Assembly (NCBI GenBank): GCA_002104895.1
Contig: MCFG01000253.1
Coordinates: forward strand, 55,001-75,000
Reading direction: 5' to 3'
Source: Anaeromyces robustus
Lineage: Eukaryota > Neocallimastigomycota > Neocallimastigomycetes > Neocallimastigales > Neocallimastigaceae
Length of the DNA: 20,000 bases
Part shown: positions 1-10,421 of the stretch, piece after piece
Position numbering within the stretch: position 1 is the first letter of the stretch
Layout of the letters: every line of letters begins with the position of its first letter
Position numbers and translations under genes: made by a program
The notes under the pieces: model-generated
Seen by the model: only the letters and a program-made list of their open reading frames with translations
Database searches by the model: none
Told to the model about the DNA's origin: nothing

Positions 1-1008
1 CTTGTTTTTTATATTTATATATAATAAATAAATGATTTATTTTTATATCATTTAGTTATTATTTATTAAGATATGAAGAAAAAGATATGAATATTATATA
101 GGTATAATAATATTTTTTATTTATGATTATTTCATGTATTTTATTTTACTTTATTTTATTTTATTTTATATATTAATTATATAAATTTACTATGAAATAT
201 ATAAATATATATATAAAATGATATAAAATAAAATAATACTATAACTGTACAAAGTATTAATTATTTTTTTTTGTTTTTTTGTTAAGATAAAATATGAAGT
301 TTAAAATAATAAAATATGAATTAATAATGATTAATTATGATTGATAATATTATATATATATATATATATAAAAAGAATAATAATATAAAATAGAATTGAT
401 AATTTTTTGATTATTATTTACTATAATATTATATTATATTACTTATTGGAAAATAAATAATACTATTAAAGCAATTAAAAAATAAAAATTAGAAATAAAA
501 AATAAAAAATAAATAAATTGAAATTTTTTTTTATTTTTATGTTCTTTTTTATTTTTTATTTTTTAACTTTATTATTTATAACAATTATCTTTTAAATTAT
601 TTTGATCCTTAATTTTATTTTAATCTTTTCTTTTTGCTCATTTATATCTTTGTTTTTTCTTGGTTTTTTGTTTTTTTGTTTTTTTTTTTTTTGTTTGTTT
701 TTTGTTTTTTTTGTTTTGCTCTATCTTAAATCTTTTACTTAGAATTTATTCTATTTATTTTAAATTTTCTCTTTTATTATTATAATTATTATTATTACTT
801 TATTTTATTTTTTATTCTTATTTTTATTATTTATTTTTTATTTTTTATTTTTTTTATTTTCTATTTTTTTTTATTCTTTAATTCTTTTTTTTTTATTCTT
901 TTTTTTTTTTTTCTTTTTTTTTCATCTTTTTTCTTTTTTCTTTTTTCTTTTTTATTTTTTTCTTTTTTACTTTTCTTTTTTTTTTTTTTTTAATTTTTAT
1001 TTTCTATT
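1..1008. other. A+T-rich non-coding flank downstream of the ankyrin gene
   Basis: I see no gene in this stretch. It contains a (TA)10 run at about 351-370. From about 600 to 990 the plus strand is almost entirely pyrimidine, with repeated TTTTC and TTTTG words. Because the neighbouring gene is on the minus strand, this is its 3' flank and appears A-rich when read in the gene's direction, as is usual between Dictyostelium genes. Confidence 0.7.
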
Positions 1009-2928
1009 TTATATTATTATTCTTTTAATTCTAAGGACATATGGACTTTGAGTAATAGTATAACGATTATAAACAGTACTTTCAATTTTTTCAATTTTTT
1101 TAGTTAATATAAAATTAGGGTATTCATTATTAAATTTAGGTTTAATATATTCCTGAATTTCTTTTGAATAATGAATAAAATTTTTGGAATAATAATCAAT
1201 TCCTTCATTACTTTTTAATTCATTATCAATAAACAATTTTGGATTATTTATTAATTTTATAATATTTATATTATTTGATTCATTAGCAAGATCTTTAACC
1301 GTTTTACCTTTATTATTTTTAATATTAATATTAATATTGGGATGCCTACTTAATAATAATTGAATTAATTTTAAATTTTGAATTTCTGTAGCATAATGAA
1401 GTGCTGTATTACCTAAATTATCTTGTTGATTAATATTAATATAATGATTAGTAGTAGATTTAGATTCTGATTCTGATTCAAATTTAGATTCAGATTTAAG
1501 TAATTGTTTTACTGCTTCTATTTGATTAATTTTACATGCAAGGATAAGAGCATTTTCACCTTTATTATTAATTTCATTAATAATTTTAGGATTATATTCT
1601 AAAATTTCTTTCATAAATATACAATTATTAATAACAGAATACATTAATAATGTATTTTGATGAAGATTATCTTTATAATCATATTCAAAAGTTGGATTAT
1701 TTTTAAAAAGTTTTAAAATAGAATAATATCCATATTTAATACAAAGAGTAATAATACTTTCTCCATAAATATTTTTTACAGAAAGATCTAAATTTTTTAA
1801 ATATTTAGCACTTAATTCAACAGTTTCAAAATCTTTAAGACTTAATGCAACCATAATAGCTGTATTCTTATCTTTATCAATTGGTATATTAAAATTGATT
1901 TGATAGGAAACTAATATAGAAAATATTCTAATAAATGATTTAAGAGGAATAGTATGACGTTCTTTTTCACTACCATACATTTTTTTCATAAGAATAGAAA
2001 GAACCGATTGATGATTATCATTAATATAATCGTAATTACAATTATTTTTACGTAAATTTAAAAGATTATAATAATCTCCCTTTTCAGTTAAATACATGGC
2101 TACAGTTTTACCTTCATTATCCGGAATATTTACATTAATTTCTTTATGTTTAAGTAAATATGGTATAGCTTTAAGATTTTTACCATATTTCACACAATAT
2201 ACAAGAACTGTCTCTCCTTTATGATTAATATGATTAATATTAATACCTGAATTAATTAATTCTTGAAGATAAACATTATTATTATCAATAGTATTATTAT
2301 TATTATTAATATTATTATCAATAGTATTCTTATTATTATCAATATTATTATTATAATTACTATTATGATTACAATGATTATTATTATTATTATTTATTTC
2401 TTCTCTTGCAATGAAATTTGGACAACAAACAGAATAAAATAATAAATTATTGCCATAATTATCTTCAATATTTAAACAATCTATATTTTTTATATATCGT
2501 TTAATAACAAATGAATAATTATTTTTTGCTGCATACATTAAACATGTCATACCATTTTCATCTTGAATATATGGATTAATATTCATTGTTGAAGTTAACC
2601 ATAAAGCCGTATCTTTATTATGAAATTTACAAGCTTTAATTAATATTTTACTATTAATAAATTTCTCCTTTACTTTATTTAATAAAGGATGATTTAAAAC
2701 TTTTTCAATTAATTCAAAATAATTTGTATGTGGTAATAAATTATTATTGTTAGGATAAAGTAAACTTTCATTAATTTTATTTATAAAACTTTCAATAGTT
2801 TCTGTTTTAGAATTAAACCCTAAAAAATTATTAATTAAATCTTTATTATTATCAATAAAAATTAAACATTTTTCATTATTGTTTTGTAACATTGAAAAAA
2901 ATTCAGTTTCAAAAGTAAAATAATCCAT
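1009..2928 (-). CDS. Ankyrin-repeat protein with Asn-rich insert, 639 residues
   Basis: This is an intact, apparently intronless frame from ATG at 2926-2928 to TAA at 1009-1011. About ten degenerate ankyrin repeats span residues 120-560. The clearest are near 124-147 (NGMTCLMYAAK), 238-261 (GETVLVYCVKYGK), 388-410, 424-445, 457-478 (GENALILACKINQ) and 505-528 (LGNTALHYATE). Ankyrin repeats mediate protein-protein binding; no catalytic domain is visible, so the partner and pathway are unknown. An Asn-rich loop (residues 179-218) separates early from later repeats, and a Ser/Glu-rich stretch (479-491) interrupts the last ones; such inserts are common in Dictyostelium proteins. The C-terminal 70 residues form a basic tail outside the repeats. 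There is no signal peptide or membrane segment, so it is probably cytosolic or nuclear. The start is supported by the A-rich context before ATG and by no longer in-frame extension. I do not recognise a specific named gene. Confidence 0.93.
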   Translation of the reverse strand: MDYFTFETEFFSMLQNNNEKCLIFIDNNKDLINNFLGFNSKTETIESFINKINESLLYPNNNNLLPHTNYFELIEKVLNHPLLNKVKEKFINSKILIKACKFHNKDTALWLTSTMNINPYIQDENGMTCLMYAAKNNYSFVIKRYIKNIDCLNIEDNYGNNLLFYSVCCPNFIAREEINNNNNNHCNHNSNYNNNIDNNKNTIDNNINNNNNTIDNNNVYLQELINSGININHINHKGETVLVYCVKYGKNLKAIPYLLKHKEINVNIPDNEGKTVAMYLTEKGDYYNLLNLRKNNCNYDYINDNHQSVLSILMKKMYGSEKERHTIPLKSFIRIFSILVSYQINFNIPIDKDKNTAIMVALSLKDFETVELSAKYLKNLDLSVKNIYGESIITLCIKYGYYSILKLFKNNPTFEYDYKDNLHQNTLLMYSVINNCIFMKEILEYNPKIINEINNKGENALILACKINQIEAVKQLLKSESKFESESESKSTTNHYININQQDNLGNTALHYATEIQNLKLIQLLLSRHPNININIKNNKGKTVKDLANESNNINIIKLINNPKLFIDNELKSNEGIDYYSKNFIHYSKEIQEYIKPKFNNEYPNFILTKKIEKIESTVYNRYTITQSPYVLRIKRIII

Positions 2929-3430
2929 TTATTCTTTTTTTTTTTCGTTTTTGTTTTTTAATTTTTATTGATTGATTATTTATTCTGTTATTTATTAATA
3001 ATAATCCACAAGTTTTTTATTTGTTTGTTTGTTTGTTTGTTTATTGTTAATGAATTTTTTCTATATAATAATTTATTATATTTATTTTTATTTTTATTTT
3101 TTTCTAATATTATTTACTCAATAATTTTACTAGGTATTAATAAAAATATTTGATAATCTATAATAATTTATTTTTGTTATAATTGTTAATACTGTTTAAT
3201 AATCGTTGGTTTTAAAAAAATTTTTTTTTTGTTTTTTAAAAAAAAATAATATAATTCTTTTTTTTTTTTTTTCAAAGAATTAATAAAGATGGATAAATAT
3301 TGGAGTATTTATACCTTTTGAAAATTATTATTTATTTATTATTATTTTTATTATTATTTATTTTTATTTGCTGTATCTTTATTTAATTGTTTACACAAAA
3401 TTAAAACTATTCTAAAATAAAGTTGGGTAC
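2929..3430 (-). promoter_or_regulatory. 5' flank and probable promoter region of the ankyrin gene
   Basis: The stretch upstream of the minus-strand ATG is A-rich in the gene's direction. It has homopolymer runs next to the start (2935-2945) and at about 3258-3272, the usual layout of Dictyostelium promoters. A short plus-strand frame beginning MDKYW occurs near 3290, but it stops after ten codons and I see no convincing continuation. No specific transcription-factor site is assigned. Confidence 0.4.
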
Positions 3431-3433
3431 AAC

Positions 3434-3526
3434 AAATAAATAAATAAATAATAAAAATAAATAAATAAATTAATTAATTAATTAATAAATAAATAAATAA
3501 ATAAATAAATAAGTAAATAAATAAAT
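3434..3526. repeat. AAAT tetranucleotide array
   Basis: AAAT units run through most of this interval. They are interrupted by an AATA slip near 3450 and a block of TTAA units near 3470-3485. The array lies about 180 bp before a longer TTTA array of opposite orientation, so the two could pair as a large imperfect inverted repeat. Confidence 0.9.
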
Positions 3527-3708
3527 ATGAATTTGCTTTTTTATGTTCATATGAGACATTTTGTACAAAATAAATAAATCATTTCATTTATTTAATTATT
3601 TATTATTATGCAATACATTATAATATATTATTATATATTATATTATTATAATATATTATATATTTTTATATTATATATCATTATATTATTTACAAATTAT
3701 TATTATCA

Positions 3709-3864
<156 letters not shown>

Positions 3865-4341
3865 TAAATTCTTCAAAAATAAATTAAAAAAAATTTTTTT
3901 TAAAAATTATAATTAAAAGCAAATTCTTTTTAATTCTATGGAAATACAAAAAAAATTAAAAAACACTGCCGAATTTTAATTTTTAATTTTTTAATTTTTT
4001 AATTTTTAAATAATTTTTTAAATAAAATTTTTTTTTTAAACACTGCCGAATTCTAATTTTTATAAATGGTTGGTTTTAAGCAAAAGAAGAAAAGAAAATA
4101 AACATAAATAGATAGAAAACATAAATAAACATTAACATTAAACATAAATAAACATAATTATTGTTTATAAATAATATTAAAATATTTAATTTAATAAAAA
4201 CTTTTCTTCTTTAATATTAAAACATTTATTTTGTTTTTTGTTTTTTGTTTTTCTTTGTTTTGTTTTGTTTTTTTATTTTTTTTTTGTTTTGTTTTTGTTG
4301 TTGTTGTTGTTATTTTAATAAAGAAAATAAACAATGTTTTA
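3865..4341. other. Non-coding stretch with a 15-bp direct repeat
   Basis: No gene is visible. The word aaacactgccgaatt occurs at 3961-3975 and again at 4038-4052, 77 bp apart, each time followed by T/A-rich sequence. With five G+C bases in the core it stands out against the surrounding DNA. The last 100 bp (4220-4315) is a G/T-rich tract with TTTTG and TTG units. Confidence 0.7.
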
Positions 4342-4446
4342 ATGATTATAGAACATATTTGTTATGTTGGTTCACATGATTTCCTTCTTCCATATTTGTT
4401 AAACATTAAAAAAAATTTAAATCATTTATTAAATACCGGGTGTTAA
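4342..4446 (+). pseudogene. Short coding-like fragment, 34 codons, possible gene relic
   Basis: From ATG at 4342 the frame reads MIIEHICYVGSHDF, then a Leu/Asn/Lys-rich tail, ending TGT TAA at 4444-4446. The codons (GGT, TCA, CAT, GAT, CCA, TTA) fit Dictyostelium usage, and the text is not simple repeat. The frame also stays open upstream through a G/T-rich tract (from about 4231), but that part is low-complexity and has no ATG. A TTATAG just inside the fragment could be a splice acceptor, so this might be the last exon or a stranded piece of a larger lost gene. I do not recognise a family. It could be a chance frame. Confidence 0.3.
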
Positions 4447-5744
4447 AAAAAATCTTTTTTAAGTCATAATAAATAAATAGAAAAAATAAAAAATAAAAAA
4501 AATAATGAAAAAGAAAAACTAATAAAAAATAACATTAAACAATTAAACAATCAAATAATGAAATGATAAAAGCATTTAAATTATTTTATTAAATTATTAT
4601 TATATATTTATTATGCTAAATTATAAAATCATGAATTAACAAGTAAAATAAAACTCTTTCCAAATAGAAAATTTATTTTAATAAGACATATTATAAATAA
4701 TTGAGTTACTTTTCTTTATATTTCTGATTATCTTATATTTTATTTATTATTTATTGTTCAACTATTAATTATATTGATCACATATTATTTACTTTTAATT
4801 ATTAACATTTTTTAATTAATTATTATTATTTTATTATTATTATCATTATTATTATTATTTACTATTATTTATTGTAATTAATTATTAATTATTATTATTA
4901 TTACCGAATTTTTTTAAAATAAATATATCAATAATTTATTTTGGAATTAAGATATTTATAATAATAAAAAAAAGTATGAGTATTTATATATAAAATCAAA
5001 AATCAATATATTAATTTTCACAAAAATTAAATTAATATATTGATTTTCACAAAGATAACAAAGACGAGAATGTAACATTAACAATCTTGTATCAAAAAAT
5101 TAGCATAATAATAATAAATATAATAGTAATTAGTCTTATTGTAGTATTAATATATATATTGTTTTATTATGTAAATTTAAAAGAAAAATTATAATTAATA
5201 ATTATATTAACTATTTAACTATTTTTTATATATTAACATAGTTTGTATTATAATTATTATTATTATTATGATAAGCATTATTTAATAAAACATTTAATAT
5301 GAAAATTTTTAGAAATTTTTATATAAAAAGGTTAGGATTAAATAATAATAGGTTAGAAGTAAAAAAAATAATTTATTAAATTTTTTTTTTTTTTTTTTGT
5401 GTATAAATGATTAAAAAATTTGTTTTTTAAATTTTTACCCCCACATTTTTTACAAAAATTAGTATATTGATTTTAGATTTTATTACTTATGAAAATGAAT
5501 TTTTTCTTTTAAATTTAAAAAAAAAAAAAATTAAGAAAAGTTAAGAATAAGTTATATATAAATGAAAATTAATTGAAGAAAATTTTTATATAAATTAATA
5601 ATTTTTTATTAAAAAAGAAAAGAAAAAAACTGTATTATAGAATTATATGTATTTAATAATATAAAAAAATTAAAATATTGTCTATATCAATTTATCAATT
5701 TAATATTCAAAAGGTAATTTTTTTTTTCAAAATTTATGTATATA
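4447..5744. other. A+T-rich intergenic region
   Basis: I see no gene. The stretch holds ATT trinucleotide runs (4825-4900), a perfect inverted repeat listed separately at 4999-5047, and a segment at 5329-5360 (ggttaggattaaataat core). That segment resembles 10513-10549 next to another retroelement relic. Several A or T runs of 10-16 nt are scattered through it. Confidence 0.6.
4999..5047. repeat. Perfect 19-bp inverted repeat, 11-nt spacer
   Basis: The left arm at 4999-5017 (core aatcaatatattaat) is exactly complementary to the right arm at 5029-5047 (core attaatatattgatt). The sequence just after the right arm (about 5048-5090, with gacgag) is slightly richer in G+C. No transcript or gene boundary can be assigned, so a hairpin or protein-binding role is only a possibility. 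Confidence 0.85.
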
Positions 5745-5822
5745 TTAAGTGTAGATGTTAGGAGTTAATAGATTTATTGTCCAAAACTTTTTAAAATAAT
5801 CCTTTATTAAATATGGATTGGG

Positions 5823-5866
<44 letters not shown>

Positions 5867-6040
5867 TTTTATTATTGTAACACATTTATTGATGCCAAAG
5901 GTCATTTCATTTATTATAGAACTTATTCATGTGGATGGATTAAAAAGTACTCTAAGTTTACTTTTGGTAGGATCAACAAGAACAATATCATTAATTAATA
6001 AAAAAAAAACAACATACTCCAATAGAATGAAATTACATAA
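5745..6040 (-). mobile_element. Decayed LINE reverse-transcriptase fragment
   Basis: Read on the minus strand, this contains NDIVLVDPTKSKLRVLF followed by INEMTFGINKCVT. The homologous stretch in the larger plus-strand LINE relic is FADDIVSYCS, then NEMTFGINKFTT at about 17429-17556, and the nucleotides align closely. The fragment then jumps about 370 bp relative to that copy and resumes with sequence matching 17940-18010 (GCCCAATC and AATAAATCTATTAA). So it is an internally deleted copy of the same or a sister family. The first catalytic Asp of the FADD box appears as Asn. A pure A run of 41 nt (plus-strand T, 5824-5864) sits where the other copy has 10 A. It is non-functional: no long frame remains. 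Assignment to the TRE type is inference from host context. Confidence 0.8.
5824..5864. repeat. Pure T tract, 41 nt
   Basis: This uninterrupted T run lies inside the minus-strand LINE relic. On that strand it is an A run between AAAACT and GCCCAATC, the same flanks as a 10-nt A run near 17950. Confidence 0.98.
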
Positions 6041-6308
6041 TAATATAATAATAAATAATCATAATAATAATATATATATATATATACAAAAATATATATT
6101 TTCTTTTATTATTTAAATGAAAAAATTTTGTATTTATATTTTTTTATTTATTTATTGAAATAATATTGTATTAACTTGAGTCGTTAGAGTTATTATATAT
6201 TTACTTATTTTAAATTATTTGTAAAATGTAGTTTTTATCTAAATCTACATATAAATTTATAATCAAAATTATTTCGATAATTATATCTCTCTAGACTAGC
6301 TAATTATA

Positions 6309-6342
<34 letters not shown>

Positions 6343-6680
6343 ATTCTAGATTACTACTTTTGAAATAATTGCAATATTTGATTCATAACCTAAAGAACTT
6401 TTTTTTAAATCACAATAATAAATATTATTTTGACTAATTATTAATAATAAATATTATTTTTTATATTTATTCAAATTTAGATTTCATTATTTTATATATG
6501 TATATATGTACAAAATATATTGTATATATACTATATTAATATAAAAAATTTAATTTTAGCAAAATTTATTTACTAATATAATAATATGTAAATCATATTA
6601 TTTTTAAATATTTCTTTTGCTTACTTTCTTACTTTTACTAAAATGAAAGTAAATGTGAGGAAGTAAGTAAATAAATAATT
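6041..6680. other. A+T-rich intergenic region with a 27-nt T tract
   Basis: No gene is seen. Features are AAT/ATA repeats at 6050-6090, a pure T tract at 6311-6337, and a pair of complementary AAGTAAG-type words near 6620-6670. The end of this interval is the 3' flank of the minus-strand frameshifted gene that follows. Confidence 0.6.
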
Positions 6681-6820
6681 TTTTTTATATGCGTCAATAT
6701 AAATATCCTTTGTTCAGGGACTTCACTATTATCATAGTGATTAAAATGATGAGCTACCCATATTACTGGCATCTAGATTGGCACATACTTAATTTAAAAG
6801 AAAAAAAAAATTTATATGAC

Positions 6821-7115
6821 TTAGCAAGATCCTTCTATGAAAGAATATCTTATTTCACAATGCCAAGTAACTCCTATAGGATGGCCAGAATTATTTGTAA
6901 CAGGTCTACAGTCCCCAACACCTTCTAAGCTACCAACACCTAATTCATTGAAGGAAGAATCAACAACAGGCATGCATGCATATGCTTTCACGGCAACATA
7001 AACGTTTAGTCAATCCCGAATCAACATATGTATAGTTGTCCCTCTTTGCTATAGACTTTGAATCAGCTAATAATAATACAGTACTAAATAATAATAAAAT
7101 TTGCTTACACAACAT
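6821..7115 (-). pseudogene. Small secreted protein gene with a one-base frameshift
   Basis: The minus-strand ATG at 7113-7115 opens a typical signal peptide, MLCKQILLLFSTVLLLADSKS, followed by IAKRDNYTYVDSGLTK. This frame dies at a TGA after a Cys-rich run. The next frame picks up at once with YVAVKAYACMPVVDSSF and continues through GVGDCRPVTNN and GVTWHCEIRY to TAA at 6821-6823. One extra T in the TTT run at 7000-7002 would account for the shift, giving about 97 residues in all. G+C is higher than in flanking DNA, and the plus strand offers only an antisense shadow. The region after the stop contains another coding-like string (ANLDASNMG), so the original gene may have been longer. The product would be a small secreted protein with at least four Cys; I do not recognise its family. 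A sequencing error rather than decay is possible. Confidence 0.6.
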
Positions 7116-7873
7116 TATATTTAAATATAATTCAAGTCTAATCTAATTAAGATAGAATCAATGGATAAGGAATTAGTACTAAATAATTTGTTATAAATAA
7201 CAATTATGTTATTTTTAATGAGAGAAAAATATCTTCGAAAAATATCTTCTATTTATATTTTTTTTTAATTACATTTAGAATATATTTATTCTATTTAATT
7301 ATCATATAAATTTAATTTTTACTATTTAATAAAATTTATTTAGAAATAAAATTTATTTAGAATAATTTTTAAATATTAATATAACTAAATTTAGTAGAAA
7401 TAAAATGTTTTAAATGAACATTTTGTAATATTTGTAATTAAAAGAATTAATCATAAATATTATATATTTTTATTTATTAAATATATTCAATTCCTTTTTA
7501 TTTTTTTTTATTAATATTGTAGTAATAATAAAAAACAATAAAGTCTTTATGGTTTTTTATTATTTTATATTAAAAACAATAAAATAATACATTATACATA
7601 AAAATATATAATTAATATTTAAATCAAACAATAGCAACAATTATTTGATTTAAAAAAAAAAAAAAATGGATACAATAATGAATAATTTATTATTAAAGAA
7701 AAATTTTTGTTTAATTTTCCATAAAAATTTTATATTAATTCTCCATAATAAGGAATTTTTTCAAAGAAATTTAATAAATAATAAATGAAAAATAAAATAT
7801 TTAATATATAAAAAAAAAGATTAGAATTTAATAATCAATAAAAGGAAAAATTATAACAAAATAAATAACAAAA

Positions 7874-7911
<38 letters not shown>

Positions 7912-8306
7912 GTAAATGACAGATGAAAAAAAATTTTTTTCTTTTAAATGAATTATTAATTCATATTAAAATGTATTATTTAAAATACTTTATATAAAAA
8001 TAAATATTAAAGAAATATCATTATTTTTCATCATTAAATTAGTATCCTTATTCTATTATAAAAAAGATAAACCATTATATGATATAAAAAAAGAATTAAA
8101 ACCTATTTTTAAATATTTCACAATTCTTTCATTATTAAATTTTTTTAAATGCAAATGAACATGGTTTATAGAAAGAAAAGAAAATAAGAAAAAAAAAAAT
8201 TTTTAATTTTGTATATATTTTACAATTCTTTCATAAAAGTATAATATAATTTAATTTAACAATAATACTAAGAATAATAACTAATTAAGAAAAATACTTA
8301 TATTAT
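7116..8306. other. A+T-rich intergenic region
   Basis: No gene is visible. The first 60 bp would be the promoter of the minus-strand gene; there is an AT-only TATA-like stretch directly before its ATG. AAT repeats occur at 7876-7906. The word acaattctttcat occurs at 8121-8133 and 8222-8234. Confidence 0.6.
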
Positions 8307-8363
8307 AAAATTGTAAAGATGCATTATGAAATTTAAAATTTTATATTGCATCTTCACAATTTT
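8307..8363. repeat. Near-perfect 17-bp hairpin, possible small-RNA stem
   Basis: The arm 8307-8323 (aaaattgtaaagatgca) pairs with 8347-8363 (tgcatcttcacaatttt) at 16 of 17 positions; the exception is a T-C/A-G difference that still allows an A-C or G-T type mismatch. The loop is 23 nt. The stem has mixed composition, unlike the AT-only palindromes elsewhere. The right arm ends in a T run. No promoter element supports transcription, so the role is open. Confidence 0.7.
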
Positions 8364-8726
8364 TAATTATTCTCTTTCTAGATATATAAATATATAACAT
8401 TTTTATTTGACATTTTAATATATACATACTTTTTTAATTAACCAATTTAAAGAAAAAAAATTTTTATTGAAATAAAATTTAATTGGTTTACCTAATATAT
8501 TCACAATAATTGATTTTTTGGATACAAAATAATAATATTATCATAATAAAATTTAATAATAAAAATGATTAAAATTGGAAATTAATTATTGGCGTTCATA
8601 AATAATTTATGATATCCATAAATGATTTTTACATCACAGAATTATTTTTTTAATATATTTAATAAAAAAATCACAGAAATCAGTAATAATAAAAACAATA
8701 ATAACAACTCTAATAAATAATATATT
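8364..8726. other. A+T-rich spacer
   Basis: No gene is seen. The spacer holds a weak inverted repeat around aaccaatt (8441-8448) and aattggtt (8481-8488), and two tcacagaa words near 8633 and 8671. Confidence 0.55.
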
Positions 8727-9175
8727 GTCGACCAAGTTTCCTATCCTGGTTGTTAAGGCATTTCCTTAGGCATACATAAAGCTTCTGATTCGACTCCGCA
8801 TTTACCCTACCCCAAGCAAAGTGGTTTTCTCTTTCATCAGTTTTTTATACTGTGGAAGGGTGGATGATTTAGGTATAGAATTTGAGGATTTGAGGCGTAG
8901 CTACTCATACCTCATTAAATAAATAGTATTAGTATATTGAGTAGAATTAAAGTCCTAATAATGTGGGGATGGCTCTATTATTGGGAGGTTTCCTTAGTAA
9001 CTACTACTATTTATTTATATGTGGGGCTTGAAGACTGGAGCCGTTATTAAGTTAGTGTTAGGCTTTAAGTTTAAATACAATACAAAATATATGAATATAT
9101 CGAGGGCGTCAACGCCAAAATGGTAAAGTAGGGAATATAATTCCGATACATTCATGTGGAATTATATGAAAAGTT
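8727..9175. other. G+C-richer island without an intact reading frame
   Basis: Hand counts of individual 60-base lines give 30-45% G+C here, against roughly 10-15% outside. The island begins near gtcgaccaag and ends after the ggaatataattcc palindrome at about 9132-9144. It also carries a GGCGT-CA-ACGCC mini-hairpin at about 9105-9116. No frame on either strand is open for more than about 45 codons. On the plus strand there is FLSWLLRHFLRH and later MWGWLYYWEV; on the minus strand GKCGVESEALCMPKEMP lies between stops that are all TAA or TAG. Composition suggests a relic of a gene or transposable element, or a structured non-coding RNA. I cannot recognise any family, and no tRNA, SRP RNA or RNase P signature is present. 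Confidence 0.6.
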
Positions 9176-9404
9176 TATAAAAAAAAATAATAAAAATATT
9201 AAATTATTAATGTTATTATATTTTAATCCTTCTTTATATTAAAAAGAATAATTATAAAATAAAATATAATGTATTCAATTTAATAATAATATTAAAAAAA
9301 CAATAATATTAAGAAGATAAAAAAAAACATATATTATTAAAATGTAAAATTATATTAATATTTATATATATTATTATAACATATTATGTTGTATGAATTT
9401 TTAT

Positions 9405-9450
<46 letters not shown>

Positions 9451-10143
9451 TTTTTTTATATAAATAAATATTAATAAATAATGTAATTAATTATAAATTC
9501 TTTTTAATAAATTTATTTCTTAATACTTGAATATAAACAATTAAACAAAATAAAAAATTATGTTTAATTTAAATATATTTTTTGATAAAAAATTTAATAA
9601 ATTATATGTTATAAATTTTAAAAAATGAAAATAGTATAAATATATTGTATTAAAAATGAAAAAATGTAAAAATATAATGTAGTTATAAACAATAATGTAT
9701 AGGTCATAATATATTAAAATACAATATATTAAATATTTTGTATTTATAATTCTATAAATTACAAACTTATTTAATTGAAAATTTTTTAGTTTTATTTTCC
9801 TATATTTTTTCCAATTTTTTTAATAATCGTCAATAATTAAGCAACTATTCAAATAAGATATATAAAGTTCATAATTGAACTAAATTTACTTTTTTTATAA
9901 TTAATCTAATTGATCAAATTGTTGATATAATATTTTCCAACTAATAAAAAAATTTTTTTTTTATTTTCATTTTTTTCTGGAACTAAGTTAATTGAATATT
10001 TTTTTAATTGAATTATATTTTTTTATAAACATTTAAGAAAAAAAATGTTCAATTAATTATTAATAATATAAATATTAGTTATAAAGTAAATTTTTTTTAA
10101 ATATATGAATGACAAAATTTTAGTATAAGTATATACACATAAA
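9176..10143. other. A+T-rich intergenic region with a 40-nt T tract
   Basis: No gene is seen. A pure T run covers 9406-9445. The rest is AT-rich with short palindromic AATT words and no coding-like frame. Confidence 0.6.
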
Positions 10144-10178
10144 TTTTATTTTATTTTATTTTATTTTATTTTATTTTA
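10144..10178. repeat. TTTTA pentanucleotide array, 7 units
   Basis: Seven perfect TTTTA units occur in tandem, directly downstream (in the minus sense) of the LINE endonuclease relic. Confidence 0.95.
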
Positions 10179-10199
10179 TTTTTATATATAAATATTTTA

Positions 10200-10378
10200 T
10201 TATAATCGATTAAGGAATGAGTTACAGGCTGAAGACTTTGTAAATATATTTGTATTCACATATACATATATATAATCATTAATAATACTAAAATCAATAG
10301 ATGATAAATATTGACTAGAAACTCTAGTAGTATATTGAGGACATCTATTTTGAGAATTGAAAATAACGTTAGATAATT

Positions 10379-10421
<43 letters not shown>

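Noticed and set aside
2968-3153. 61-codon hydrophobic plus-strand frame
   Set aside because: It is T-rich low-complexity sequence in the promoter region of the ankyrin gene, without a motif or plausible start context.
6689-6928. 79-codon plus-strand frame
   Set aside because: It is antisense to the minus-strand secreted-protein relic, whose signal peptide and cysteines are more convincing.
9114-9180. tRNA-like A box (tggtaaagtagg)
   Set aside because: No B box follows and no cloverleaf can be folded by eye. The TTCGA at about 8789 also lacks a proper T stem.
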